Assembly (NCBI GenBank): GCA_018267135.1
Contig: JAFDZA010000004.1
Span: forward strand, 186,001-250,000
Length of the DNA stretch: 64,000 nucleotides
Reading direction: 5' to 3'
Origin: Bacteroidota bacterium
GTDB lineage: Bacteria > Bacteroidota > Bacteroidia > Cytophagales > Cyclobacteriaceae
Shown here: positions 18,257-26,522 of the stretch, piece after piece
Layout of the letters: each line of letters begins with the position of its first letter
Position numbering within the stretch: the first letter of the stretch is position 1
Program-made: the position numbers and the translations under genes
The notes under the pieces: generated by a model
What the model was told of the DNA's origin: nothing
Databases searched by the model: none
The model's input: only the letters and a program-made list of their open reading frames with translations

Positions 18257-19705
18257 TTATTTTGAATACAGGGGTAAAAGTTTTCCAAAAGCCTTGTCCA
18301 GATCGGTTTTGGCTACTAACGCATCGTATAAAGCATTGTAGTAATTAATTTGTGCTTCTTTCAGCGAAGATTCGGCATCGACTACTTCAATGTTAGAACC
18401 TACACCTTGCTTGTATTTTATTTTAGTGACCTTCGCTACCTTGTCGGCTAAGCCCATATTTTTTTTTTGATACTCCAACGACTGAATACTATTTTGAAAA
18501 GAAGTAACCGACTGTTTGATCTCAAGATCAATGGAAGATTTTAACATATTGAAACTGTTATTTACTTTTTGCAGTTTCAGTTTTTCTTGTTGAAGTTGGT
18601 AGCTGTGTTGCAGGCCGCTGAAAAGCGGCATACTTAAAGTAAAGCCATAAGAACTGAAAGGATATAGCTTGTTGGGGCCTGTGCCGGCCGGTGTTTCCTG
18701 AAACTGAAGCGAGCGCGAAAAAAGATCGCCAAATTTAGTGGCTTGCTTACTGTACCCTAAAGTACCGGAGGCAGATAAGACTGGCAAAGCAGAAAAATAT
18801 TTATTTTTAATATTCAACTGTTGAAGTCGCTGGTTTACTTCAAGTACCTGATAGTCGGGACGGGTTTTTACATCCCAATCTTTCAAATAGTCGTCAAGCA
18901 ACACTTGGTCTATATTTAAATCGGCTATGTTTCCTGAAATTTCCAATGGGCGATCCATGGAATAATTCATTTGAAATTTTAATATTTCAATACTTAGTTT
19001 TTGAAGTCTTTCAAATTTTGATTTTTCAGTAATCAGATTATTCAGCGAAACCTGTATTCGGTCCACATCAATGCTTTCGGCAAAGCCATTAGAATTAAGG
19101 GCGGTAGTATTTTTTAAAAGAGAATCTACCCGGGCAATATTGCTTTCAAATAAAGTAAGCCGCTCTTGGTTAATCAGAGAAGCATAAAATGCTTTGATTA
19201 CCTGCTGAATGGTTTGCTCTTTCGTTTGATTGGTGGTTTTGTACGATAAATCTTTAAATGCGCTAGAGGCCTGAAGACCTACGATATAAGAACCATTAAA
19301 AATCAATTGATTGGCAGTAACGGTAGCATTTAAACTATTAGAAAGTTGAAAAAAGTTTTGTCCGGCCACTACATCATTGGGAGTTAACCCCGGTATGTTT
19401 AATGTTGGGTTAAAATTTTGCGCCACTGCATAGCGAGAAAAAAATCGAGGCAGCTGAGTATTGTCGGTAGCATTTACTACACCGTTGATTTGTGGTAATC
19501 CGATGCCAATGGTCTCTTTCACTTTTGCTGATGCAATTTGCTGATCAAGCAAAGCATTTTGCATATTCACTGAATTTTTTAAAGCATATTCTATGCACTG
19601 TTCTAGCGTATAGGATTGTGCCGGCTGTGCCGACTGAGAGATAGCACAGAAGGCCGCGAGCCACAACCCAATAGAGAATGCAATGGGTTTATAAAATTGT
19701 TTCAT
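18257..19705 (-). CDS. TolC-family outer-membrane efflux protein
   Basis: This is the outer-membrane channel of the tripartite pump, 482 residues. A signal peptide (MKQFYKPIAFSIGLWLAAFCAISQSA) is followed by the family opening SYTLEQCIEYALKNS. Two long-helix repeats follow with the typical spacing of NATVTANQLIFNG / LSMPLFSGLQHSYQLQQ and the periplasmic helices (KLQKVNNSFNMLKSSIDLEIKQSV, then KYKQGVGSNIEVVDAESSLKEAQ). The start codon lies inside the end of the TetR gene (17-bp overlap), which points to a single transcript and coupled translation. Confidence 0.92.
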   Translation of the reverse strand: MKQFYKPIAFSIGLWLAAFCAISQSAQPAQSYTLEQCIEYALKNSVNMQNALLDQQIASAKVKETIGIGLPQINGVVNATDNTQLPRFFSRYAVAQNFNPTLNIPGLTPNDVVAGQNFFQLSNSLNATVTANQLIFNGSYIVGLQASSAFKDLSYKTTNQTKEQTIQQVIKAFYASLINQERLTLFESNIARVDSLLKNTTALNSNGFAESIDVDRIQVSLNNLITEKSKFERLQKLSIEILKFQMNYSMDRPLEISGNIADLNIDQVLLDDYLKDWDVKTRPDYQVLEVNQRLQQLNIKNKYFSALPVLSASGTLGYSKQATKFGDLFSRSLQFQETPAGTGPNKLYPFSSYGFTLSMPLFSGLQHSYQLQQEKLKLQKVNNSFNMLKSSIDLEIKQSVTSFQNSIQSLEYQKKNMGLADKVAKVTKIKYKQGVGSNIEVVDAESSLKEAQINYYNALYDALVAKTDLDKAFGKLLPLYSK

Positions 19706-20348
19706 GGGTGGGGAGGTTTGTTGGTTGATAATGGGTATGGTTTTCTTTATATTTTATATACAGTTTTTTTCCTTTGTCAGTTGTGAGGCCAAACACAAAA
19801 TGTTCGAATATCTGCGCGTGTACGTCTGCCAGATTGAATTTGGAAGCCGGGAATATTTTTTCGTCAAATGTCATTTCAATTATACCCAGCCGGAAGGCGG
19901 CCATTACGTAGGGATTAATTTCTTTCCGGAAATTCCCTTCTTTTATTCCTTGTTTAATGTTGCGCACCACCGAGTTGTAGATAAAATCCATTTTGAAGGC
20001 GAGCCACTCAGCCCATGCCTTAGGATGAAACTTTTGAATATCGTACAGCATGGTAGGATTGATAGCTCCCAGGTTTTGTTTCATGCAGACCGATAGCTTG
20101 TGAAGCTCGTCAATAGCATTTTCGGCTGTCTTCATTGCCTCCAGACAGCCTGCTTTATTGGCCGTCATGTGGTTTTTAGAAACCATCATTACCAACTCAT
20201 CTTTATCTATGAAATACTGGTACAGGGTTTTTTTTGAAACCGATAAGTGCCGGGCAATATCATCCATGGTAATGCTGCGCACACCGTACTTCAGGAAAAG
20301 CTTTTCCGAGCCTTCCAAAATTTTTTCTTTGATTCCGTGTTCTTCCAT
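19689..20348 (-). CDS. TetR/AcrR-family repressor of the adjacent efflux operon
   Basis: The 219-residue regulator has an N-terminal TetR helix-turn-helix (ILEGSEKLFLKYGVRSITMDDIARHLSVSKKTLYQYFIDKDELV, residues about 10-55) and a helical ligand domain with YETKK-like C-terminus. It is the first gene of the operon and overlaps the TolC gene by 17 bp. A 10-10-10 bp inverted repeat directly before its start codon overlaps a TTTG-N19-CAGTTTTG promoter. The repressor very probably controls its own operon and is released by a pump substrate. The inducing ligand is unknown. Confidence 0.92.
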   Translation of the reverse strand: MEEHGIKEKILEGSEKLFLKYGVRSITMDDIARHLSVSKKTLYQYFIDKDELVMMVSKNHMTANKAGCLEAMKTAENAIDELHKLSVCMKQNLGAINPTMLYDIQKFHPKAWAEWLAFKMDFIYNSVVRNIKQGIKEGNFRKEINPYVMAAFRLGIIEMTFDEKIFPASKFNLADVHAQIFEHFVFGLTTDKGKKLYIKYKENHTHYQPTNLPTHETIL

Positions 20349-20356
20349 AAGGGGCG

Positions 20357-20387
20357 CAAAACTGTGGAAACTTTTTATATTTTCAAA
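20357..20387 (-). promoter_or_regulatory. Promoter of the TetR-TolC-adaptor-RND operon
   Basis: On the minus strand a TTTG (-33 element, 20387-20384) is followed after exactly 19 bp by CAGTTTTG (20364-20357), one mismatch from the Bacteroidota -7 consensus TAnnTTTG. The -7 box ends 8 bp before the TetR ATG, so the transcript would be nearly leaderless. The spacer and the -33 element are covered by the operator palindrome. Confidence 0.6.
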
Positions 20388-20394
20388 GTTTCCA
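20365..20394. promoter_or_regulatory. Putative TetR operator (10-10-10 bp inverted repeat)
   Basis: TGGAAACTTT at 20365-20374 and its exact reverse complement AAAGTTTCCA at 20385-20394 are separated by 10 bp of AT-rich DNA. The site starts 17 bp upstream of the tetR start and overlaps the promoter's -33 box and spacer. Size, symmetry and placement are those expected for autorepression by a TetR dimer (or two dimers). Confidence 0.7.
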
Positions 20395-20476
20395 TCGGTT
20401 TCTCTAAACGGAATAGCGGTAGTTTAGTTTGTTTTTTCTCCAGGATCTTTTTAAAAGATTTCGGTAGTTAACGATT

Positions 20477-20818
20477 TCACTCGATTGAGGAGGCAGGTGC
20501 ATCTTCGTTTTTGCCAAAAGTGCCTGTACACCACTTGTCTTTCATTTTTTCCCTGAAGCGTTCGCGGTCTTCGGGTGTCAGGCGGTGCCATTTTTCCCGC
20601 CAGCGGCCTCCGCGGTGCTGGCAATGGCCTCTTCTGCCAAACCCCGAAAATAAAATTTTACTCAGTACCAGCAGCCCTAGTGCTTGCCAGAAACTGATCA
20701 GCGGTCCGTTAAATAAAACCGGCACCAGCCAGTTCCACAGTAGCATGGTAATAAAAGTAAAAGCGGTAATGGCAAATATTCCGATTACAATTAGTTTTCC
20801 AATCCATCCTCGTTTCAT
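20477..20818 (-). CDS. Small membrane protein of unknown function next to an ECF sigma factor
   Basis: This 113-residue protein is of no named function. Two hydrophobic segments are clear (about 8-31 and 38-58, with SFWQALGLLVLSKILFSGFG between and after). The cytosolic or periplasmic tail holds GHCQHRGGRWREKWHRLTPEDRERFREKMKDKWC, rich in His, Arg and Trp with two Cys. It follows the ECF sigma gene on the same strand with an 85-bp gap. A regulatory or sensing link to that sigma factor is an inference from position; it lacks the zinc-binding HxxxCxxC of ZAS anti-sigma factors. Confidence 0.7.
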   Translation of the reverse strand: MKRGWIGKLIVIGIFAITAFTFITMLLWNWLVPVLFNGPLISFWQALGLLVLSKILFSGFGRRGHCQHRGGRWREKWHRLTPEDRERFREKMKDKWCTGTFGKNEDAPASSIE

Positions 20819-20903
20819 AATTTTTTTAGTTTTAGCTTTAGTTCTTCAATTAATCTTGGGTATCTGTCTAAAATAGAATGATGCGCTCACGGCCAAATTC
20901 TTT

Positions 20904-21464
20904 CTACTCCAGGCTATCATAAAGTCGTTGCAATCTTTTTCTCAGCGCCAGAATAGCATATCGCTTTCGCGACAGCAGGGTGTTGACCGATACGCCAGTT
21001 TCTTCTGCGATTTCGCGAAATCCTTTTTCCTCCATTTCATTTTGTATAAACACTTCGCGTTGTTCTTTTGGCAGTTCGTCCAGCGCTTCGGTTATTTCTT
21101 CCCAAATAGCTTCGCGCAATAGAGCCGATTCCGGGCTGTTGCCCAGGTCAGGCAAAATATCTTGCAACGAAAGAGGTACGTCATCTTCCCGGCCCATTGG
21201 CATTTCAAAACCGGTCTGCTTGGGCCGTGCGGCATCTCTTCGGTAGCGGTCTATAATTTTATTTCGCGCCACGCTATACAGCCAGGACGTGCTTCGGTCT
21301 ATTGACTCGATGGTTTCAAAGCCTGCCACAAACTGATAAAACACATCCTGAAGAATATCCTCAGCTTCTTCCGCAGAAGAAACCCGGCTGCGGATAAAAC
21401 CGAGTAATTTGCTTTTCTCTTTCAGAAATGTAATTTCTTGCAGTTGCGACATGGCTAAGTCCAT
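20904..21464 (-). CDS. ECF (sigma-70 family) RNA polymerase sigma factor
   Basis: The 186-residue product contains region 2 (FIRSRVSSAEEAEDILQDVFYQF...TSWLYSVARNKIIDRYRR, about 25-80) and region 4 (EALDELPKEQREVFIQNEMEEKGFREIAEETGVSVNTLLSRKRYAILALRKRL). It lacks regions 1 and 3, as in extracytoplasmic-function sigma factors. The linker (about 85-120) is longer than usual. The ATG at 21452 (MSQLQEITF) is an alternative start. No obvious anti-sigma gene adjoins it; the small membrane protein downstream is the only candidate partner. Confidence 0.92.
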   Translation of the reverse strand: MDLAMSQLQEITFLKEKSKLLGFIRSRVSSAEEAEDILQDVFYQFVAGFETIESIDRSTSWLYSVARNKIIDRYRRDAARPKQTGFEMPMGREDDVPLSLQDILPDLGNSPESALLREAIWEEITEALDELPKEQREVFIQNEMEEKGFREIAEETGVSVNTLLSRKRYAILALRKRLQRLYDSLE

Positions 21465-21615
21465 TGCCTTCGTCTGTTTTGCTGCTATAGACGGCCGGGC
21501 AAAAAGTTTATTTTATAAAAAGTTGAAATTTCTGTAAAGTTGGAAATCAGAAGACGATGAAATGGGTATTTTAGATCCTTTCACATCTTTATAATAAATA
21601 TGTCTGTTACAAGCC

Positions 21616-22395
21616 ATGGCAGAAATTAAATACAACAACAGCAACCTTTTTTATTTTAAATATGGCACAGGCCCTAAAACCTTGTTGCTCTTTCACGGAT
21701 TTGGCCAGGATCACCATGCCTTCGATTCGTGGTTGCATCAGTTAAACGATTATACGGTTTACGGGTTTGATTTATTTTACCATGGCCAAAGCAATTGGCC
21801 CAATACCCAACCATTGGAAAAAGAAGACTGGAAAAAAATAATGGAAATTTTTTTCGAGCAAGAAAGGATTACCACCTTTGAAATGGCCGGGTTCAGCCTG
21901 GGCGGCAAGTTTGTGTTAGCCACCCTCGAAATTTTTCCCGAACGGGTGCAGAAGATTACGCTGGTAGCCCCCGATGGTATTAAAATTAATTTTTGGTACC
22001 GGCTGGCTACGTACCCGGTTTTAATACGGGCGCTGTTCCGCAGCTTTATTTTTAAACCTCATATATTTTTTAACCTGCTTCAATTTTTTGATAAGATGGG
22101 AATCGTTTCAAAATACTTACTGCGTTTTGCCGCCTCGCAAATGGATACCGAAGAAAAAAGACAGCGGGTATGCCATTCGTGGATTAACTTTCGCCATTTG
22201 AAATTTAATATGATTAAAGTAGCTGGCTTGTTGAATAATTTTTCCATTCCATCAAAAATTGTTGTGGGCAAGCACGACAAAGTTATTCCAGCCAAAGATA
22301 TGTACCGGTTGCTCCGCCATGTGCCCGGGGTGCCCCTTCACGTGTTAGACACGGGCCACAACCAACTGATCGAAAAATCAAACTATTTAATGTAA
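21616..22395 (+). CDS. Alpha/beta-hydrolase
   Basis: This is a 259-residue alpha/beta-fold hydrolase of the MhpC-like group. The oxyanion loop HGFGQDHHAFD is at about 27-37, the nucleophile elbow GFSLGG at about 93-98 (Ser at about 95), the acid in VVGKHDKVIP at about 220 and the His in LDTGHNQLIEKS at about 248. A helical cap with basic and aromatic residues (NFWYRLATYPVLIRALFRSFIF) lies between. No signal peptide is present. The natural ester or C-C substrate is not predictable. The small unknown gene follows after 15 bp. Confidence 0.85.
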   Translation: MAEIKYNNSNLFYFKYGTGPKTLLLFHGFGQDHHAFDSWLHQLNDYTVYGFDLFYHGQSNWPNTQPLEKEDWKKIMEIFFEQERITTFEMAGFSLGGKFVLATLEIFPERVQKITLVAPDGIKINFWYRLATYPVLIRALFRSFIFKPHIFFNLLQFFDKMGIVSKYLLRFAASQMDTEEKRQRVCHSWINFRHLKFNMIKVAGLLNNFSIPSKIVVGKHDKVIPAKDMYRLLRHVPGVPLHVLDTGHNQLIEKSNYLM

Positions 22396-22410
22396 GTTTA
22401 AAGATCGCTG

Positions 22411-22761
22411 ATGAAACCAACTATGTCACGCACAGCACCTCGTATGGAACAGAAAGCAGCCCTTTTGGCACGGGTCTTTCATGTACTACCCATAGAAGAA
22501 AACGGAATCACGTATTCGGTAGAAACAAAATTTACAGAAAATCCTCGTACCAGCGAGCACTTTATAGTGGCCACCGATACACAAAAAAATATAGTATGGC
22601 ATACCTCTATCTATAAAAAGATTTACGATGAAAGGCTGGAGGGCGATGTGCAGGATGTTTTTGTGGTGGATCTTTATGCAGAAGGCCAAGAGGTGGTAGT
22701 AAAGCTGGAATACCGTACCCCTTATCGCTTTGACAAGCACACGGGCAGGCAGAAAATGTAA
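22411..22761 (+). CDS. Hypothetical protein (116 aa)
   Basis: I do not recognise this family. It has no signal peptide and no membrane segment. The sequence alternates beta-strand-like stretches (GITYSVETKFTENP, HFIVATDTQKNIVWHTSIYKK, VVDLYAEGQEVVVKLEYRTPYRFD), suggesting a small all-beta domain. An ATG 12 or 33 bp downstream of the first is an alternative start (MSRTAPRMEQK). It sits 15 bp after the alpha/beta-hydrolase gene on the same strand and 83 bp before purL, so the hydrolase is its likely operon partner. Confidence 0.65.
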   Translation: MKPTMSRTAPRMEQKAALLARVFHVLPIEENGITYSVETKFTENPRTSEHFIVATDTQKNIVWHTSIYKKIYDERLEGDVQDVFVVDLYAEGQEVVVKLEYRTPYRFDKHTGRQKM

Positions 22762-22844
22762 TTGGAACAACCCATAACTTTTTTAACCAAAGTGTAAGGC
22801 TATTTGGAACACAAAATTTAATTTTGGGCTTACCTTTTTAGCAC

Positions 22845-25800
22845 ATGATCGTTTTTTTCCGCACCCGCGGTACCCTGTATGCGGTAAGTACGCATCAATC
22901 TTTTCAGCCATCCGATTACGAAAAACTGATTTGGCTCTTGGGCGGAGCCAAACCTCTGTCGGAAAAAGAAATCAGTGGCTTTTTTATCGGCCCACGTAAA
23001 GAAATGGTAACGCCCTGGAGCACCAATGCCGTAGAGATTACTCAAAATATGTGCATTGCCGGTATTGAGCGGGTAGAAGAGTTTTTTGAAGTGAGCGATG
23101 CGCGTGCGGCACACGATGCCATGCTACAACGGATATACGAAAAACTCGACCAGGAAATTTTTACGATTCGCCACACACCCGAACCTATTTATGAAATTGA
23201 CGACCTGGCCGCATACAATGAAAAAGAAGGCCTTGCGCTAAGCTCCGAAGAAATTGATTATCTAAAAGAGGTAAGCTGGAAACTGGGCCGGAAGCTGACC
23301 GACAGCGAAGTGTTTGGGTTCTCGCAAGTAAACAGCGAACATTGCCGTCATAAAATTTTTAATGGCACGTTTGTTATTGATGGAAAAGAAAAAGAATCAA
23401 CACTTTTTCAGCTCATCAAAAAAACAGCAAAAGAGAATCCGAATTTTTTAGTCTCTGCTTACAAAGACAATGTGGCCTTTATACAAGGCCCCCGTGTAGA
23501 GCAATTTGCTCCGGCCCGGCAGGATCAACCCGATTTTTTTGAGATCAGCGAATTTGATTCTGTCATTTCGCTAAAAGCCGAAACCCATAACTTCCCCACT
23601 ACCGTAGAGCCTTTTAATGGAGCCGCTACCGGCTCGGGAGGTGAAATCCGCGACCGGCTGGCGGGCGGGAAAGGCTCGTTGCCCCTGGCCGGCACCGCTG
23701 TTTATATGACTTCTTACCCCCGGCTAAGTGGCGGAAGAGATTGGGAGAAAAAAAATCCCGAAAGGAAATGGTTGTATCAAACACCCTTAGAAATATTAAT
23801 TAAAGCCTCCGATGGCGCCAGCGATTTTGGAAACAAATTTGGCCAACCTCTTATCTGCGGGAGCCTGCTTACTTTCGAACATTTTGAAGGAAGCCACCGC
23901 CTGGGTTTTGATAAAGTAATTATGCTGGCCGGAGGAATTGGCTTTGGTAAACACAAAGACAGCCAAAAAGAAAAATTGAAAGCCGGAGATAAGATTGTTA
24001 TGCTGGGGGGCGATAACTACCGCATCGGCATGGGCGGTGGAGCGGTTTCATCCGTAGCCACGGGGGAGATGAGCAACGCCATCGAACTCAATGCCATACA
24101 ACGCTCGAACCCCGAAATGCAAAAGCGCGTGATGAATGCCATCCGTGCTATGGTGGAAGCAAACGAAAACCCGATTGTGTCCATACACGATCATGGAGCC
24201 GGGGGGCACTTAAATTGTTTTTCCGAACTGCTGGAAGAAACCGGAGGCATCATTCACATAGACCAACTGCCGGTGGGCGATCCTACCTTGTCGGCTAAAG
24301 AAATCATCAGCAACGAGTCGCAAGAGCGCATGGGGCTGGCCATAGCAGAAAAAGATATTCCTTTGCTGAAGAAAATTGCCGAACGCGAACGTGCCCCGAT
24401 GTATGTAGTGGGCGAAGCCTCAGGCGATCATAAACTGATCTTTGCAGAGGCAAAGGACGGATTGAAACCGATTGACCTGAAGGTTGAAAATTTATTTGGG
24501 TCTTCTCCCAAAACGATTATTAAAGATCAAGCCCAAAAAAGTACCTACAAACCGATTTCGTATCAGCCGTCTGATTTGGAAAAGTACCTTCATCAGGTAT
24601 TGCAATTAGAGGCAGTAGCTTGTAAAGATTGGCTTACCAATAAAGTAGATCGTTGTGTTTCGGGCAAGGTGGCCACGCAGCAAACGTGTGGAGAACTTCA
24701 GTTGCCGCTGAACAATGTAGGGGTTATGGCGCTCGATTTTGTAAGCCACAAAGGAGTGGCTACCTCCATCGGTCATGCCCCGGCTGCCGCGCTGATTAAT
24801 GCATCGGCCGGAAGCAAGATGGCCATTGCCAAAGCATTGACGAATATATTATTTGCTCCGCTCACCCACGGACTGAAAGGTGTTTCGCTTAGTGCCAACT
24901 GGATGTGGCCATCTAAAAATGAAGGCGAAGATGCCCGGCTGTACGAGGCCGTAGAAGCTGTGAGCAATTTTGCTGTCCGGTTGGGCATGAATATTCCTAC
25001 CGGAAAAGACTCTCTCTCCATGGCTCAAAAATATCCGGATGGTACCAAGGTGTTGTCGCCAGGCACGGTAATCATTTCGGCTGTGGCCGAAGTGGAAGAC
25101 ATCCGCCAAACCGTTTCGCCCGATTTAAAAAACAGCCCTAACTCATCTCTTATTTACATCGATTTTTCTTCTGACGAAAAAAAATTGGGGGGGAGTAGTT
25201 TTGGCCAAACAGTAAATGCACTGGGAGAAAATGCTCCGACCATACAAGATGAATTGCATTTTATCAACGCATTTGAAGCGCTACAGCAACTGATTAGAGA
25301 AGATTTAGTTTTGGCCGGCCACGATATTTCTTCTGGCGGATTGATCACCACTCTTTTAGAAATGTGCTTTCCTACTCAAAATAGAGGAATGGATTTACAG
25401 TTGGAAAATTTAGGAAGCGACCTGATCTCCATTCTTTTTTCTGAAAACCCCGGAGTGGTAATACAGGCAGGTAATGAAGATGCTGTAGCTGAGTTGTTGA
25501 AAAAAAATAATGTTCACTTTGAAATTATCGGAAAGGTAACGAACGATGGGTTTGTTTCGGTTGCCGGCTATCGGTTATCGGTAGCCACGTATCGAAACAG
25601 TTGGTTCAATACCTCTTATCTGTTAGATGAAACCCAACGCTCCAAAAACTATGCTGTCAAAAGAAAAGAAAATATTTTCAGGCAACCGCTGGAATATATT
25701 TTCCCTCAAACCTTTAATGGAAAACTTGCTTCGCTTCATCTTAACCCAACACGAAAAAATAAATCAGGAATAAAAGCAGCGATTATCCGCGAAAAGGGTG

Positions 25801-26522
25801 TGAATAGCGACCGCGAGATGGCCTATGCCCTTTATCTGGCCGGTTTTGATGTGAAAGATGTGCACATGACCGACCTTATTTCGGGCCGCGAGGATCTGAA
25901 GGAAGTAAATATGATTGTCTTTGTTGGAGGCTTTAGCAACAGCGATGTGCTGGGAGCCGCCAAAGGTTGGGCGGGAGCTTTTCTATATAACCCTAAGGCA
26001 AAAGCTGCACTCGATCATTTTTATAAACGCGAGGATACCCTGAGTCTTGGCGTTTGCAACGGATGCCAACTAATGATGGAATTAGGATTGCTTTACCCCG
26101 AATGGCAGGAAAAGATGCACCATAATGACTCCGGCCGGTTTGAGTGCCAGTTTTTAACTATTGATATACCTCAGAATAATTCAGTTATGCTTTCCGGCTT
26201 GGCGGGCACCCGGCTGGGGGTGTGGATGGCTCATGGCGAAGGCAAGTTTAAACTTCCGGCCGATTCATCAGTCTATAGCATAGCGGCAACCTACACCTAC
26301 CATGAATACCCGGCCAACCCAAACGGATCCGATTTTTCTGCGGCAGCACTCTGCTCTAAAGATGGCCGCCACTTGGCTATTATGCCCCATATTGAGCGTT
26401 CACTCTTTCCGTGGAACTGGCCACACTATACCCGCAATAAAAAGGCCGATGAGGTGGGGCCCTGGATGGAAGCTTTTGCCCACGCAAAAAACTGGATACA
26501 AGATAAATTGAAAATAACATGA
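22845..26522 (+). CDS. purL: Phosphoribosylformylglycinamidine synthase (large, single-chain PurL)
   Basis: PurL converts FGAR, glutamine and ATP to FGAM in purine synthesis. At 1225 residues this is the single-chain form carrying both halves. The FGAR-AT signature is in DSEVFGFSQVNSEHCRHKIF (about 160-175), the ATP-grasp-like AIRS domains are seen in ETHNFPTTVEPFNGAATGSGGEIRD and HDHGAGGHLNCFSELLEE, and the glutaminase domain starts near 985 (AAIIREKGVNSDREMAYAL). Its catalytic Cys is in SLGVCNGCQLM, at about residue 1071, with the His/Glu in PHIERSLFPW near the end. The stop overlaps the ATG of the following outer-membrane protein gene (ATGA). Confidence 0.95.
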   Translation: MIVFFRTRGTLYAVSTHQSFQPSDYEKLIWLLGGAKPLSEKEISGFFIGPRKEMVTPWSTNAVEITQNMCIAGIERVEEFFEVSDARAAHDAMLQRIYEKLDQEIFTIRHTPEPIYEIDDLAAYNEKEGLALSSEEIDYLKEVSWKLGRKLTDSEVFGFSQVNSEHCRHKIFNGTFVIDGKEKESTLFQLIKKTAKENPNFLVSAYKDNVAFIQGPRVEQFAPARQDQPDFFEISEFDSVISLKAETHNFPTTVEPFNGAATGSGGEIRDRLAGGKGSLPLAGTAVYMTSYPRLSGGRDWEKKNPERKWLYQTPLEILIKASDGASDFGNKFGQPLICGSLLTFEHFEGSHRLGFDKVIMLAGGIGFGKHKDSQKEKLKAGDKIVMLGGDNYRIGMGGGAVSSVATGEMSNAIELNAIQRSNPEMQKRVMNAIRAMVEANENPIVSIHDHGAGGHLNCFSELLEETGGIIHIDQLPVGDPTLSAKEIISNESQERMGLAIAEKDIPLLKKIAERERAPMYVVGEASGDHKLIFAEAKDGLKPIDLKVENLFGSSPKTIIKDQAQKSTYKPISYQPSDLEKYLHQVLQLEAVACKDWLTNKVDRCVSGKVATQQTCGELQLPLNNVGVMALDFVSHKGVATSIGHAPAAALINASAGSKMAIAKALTNILFAPLTHGLKGVSLSANWMWPSKNEGEDARLYEAVEAVSNFAVRLGMNIPTGKDSLSMAQKYPDGTKVLSPGTVIISAVAEVEDIRQTVSPDLKNSPNSSLIYIDFSSDEKKLGGSSFGQTVNALGENAPTIQDELHFINAFEALQQLIREDLVLAGHDISSGGLITTLLEMCFPTQNRGMDLQLENLGSDLISILFSENPGVVIQAGNEDAVAELLKKNNVHFEIIGKVTNDGFVSVAGYRLSVATYRNSWFNTSYLLDETQRSKNYAVKRKENIFRQPLEYIFPQTFNGKLASLHLNPTRKNKSGIKAAIIREKGVNSDREMAYALYLAGFDVKDVHMTDLISGREDLKEVNMIVFVGGFSNSDVLGAAKGWAGAFLYNPKAKAALDHFYKREDTLSLGVCNGCQLMMELGLLYPEWQEKMHHNDSGRFECQFLTIDIPQNNSVMLSGLAGTRLGVWMAHGEGKFKLPADSSVYSIAATYTYHEYPANPNGSDFSAAALCSKDGRHLAIMPHIERSLFPWNWPHYTRNKKADEVGPWMEAFAHAKNWIQDKLKIT

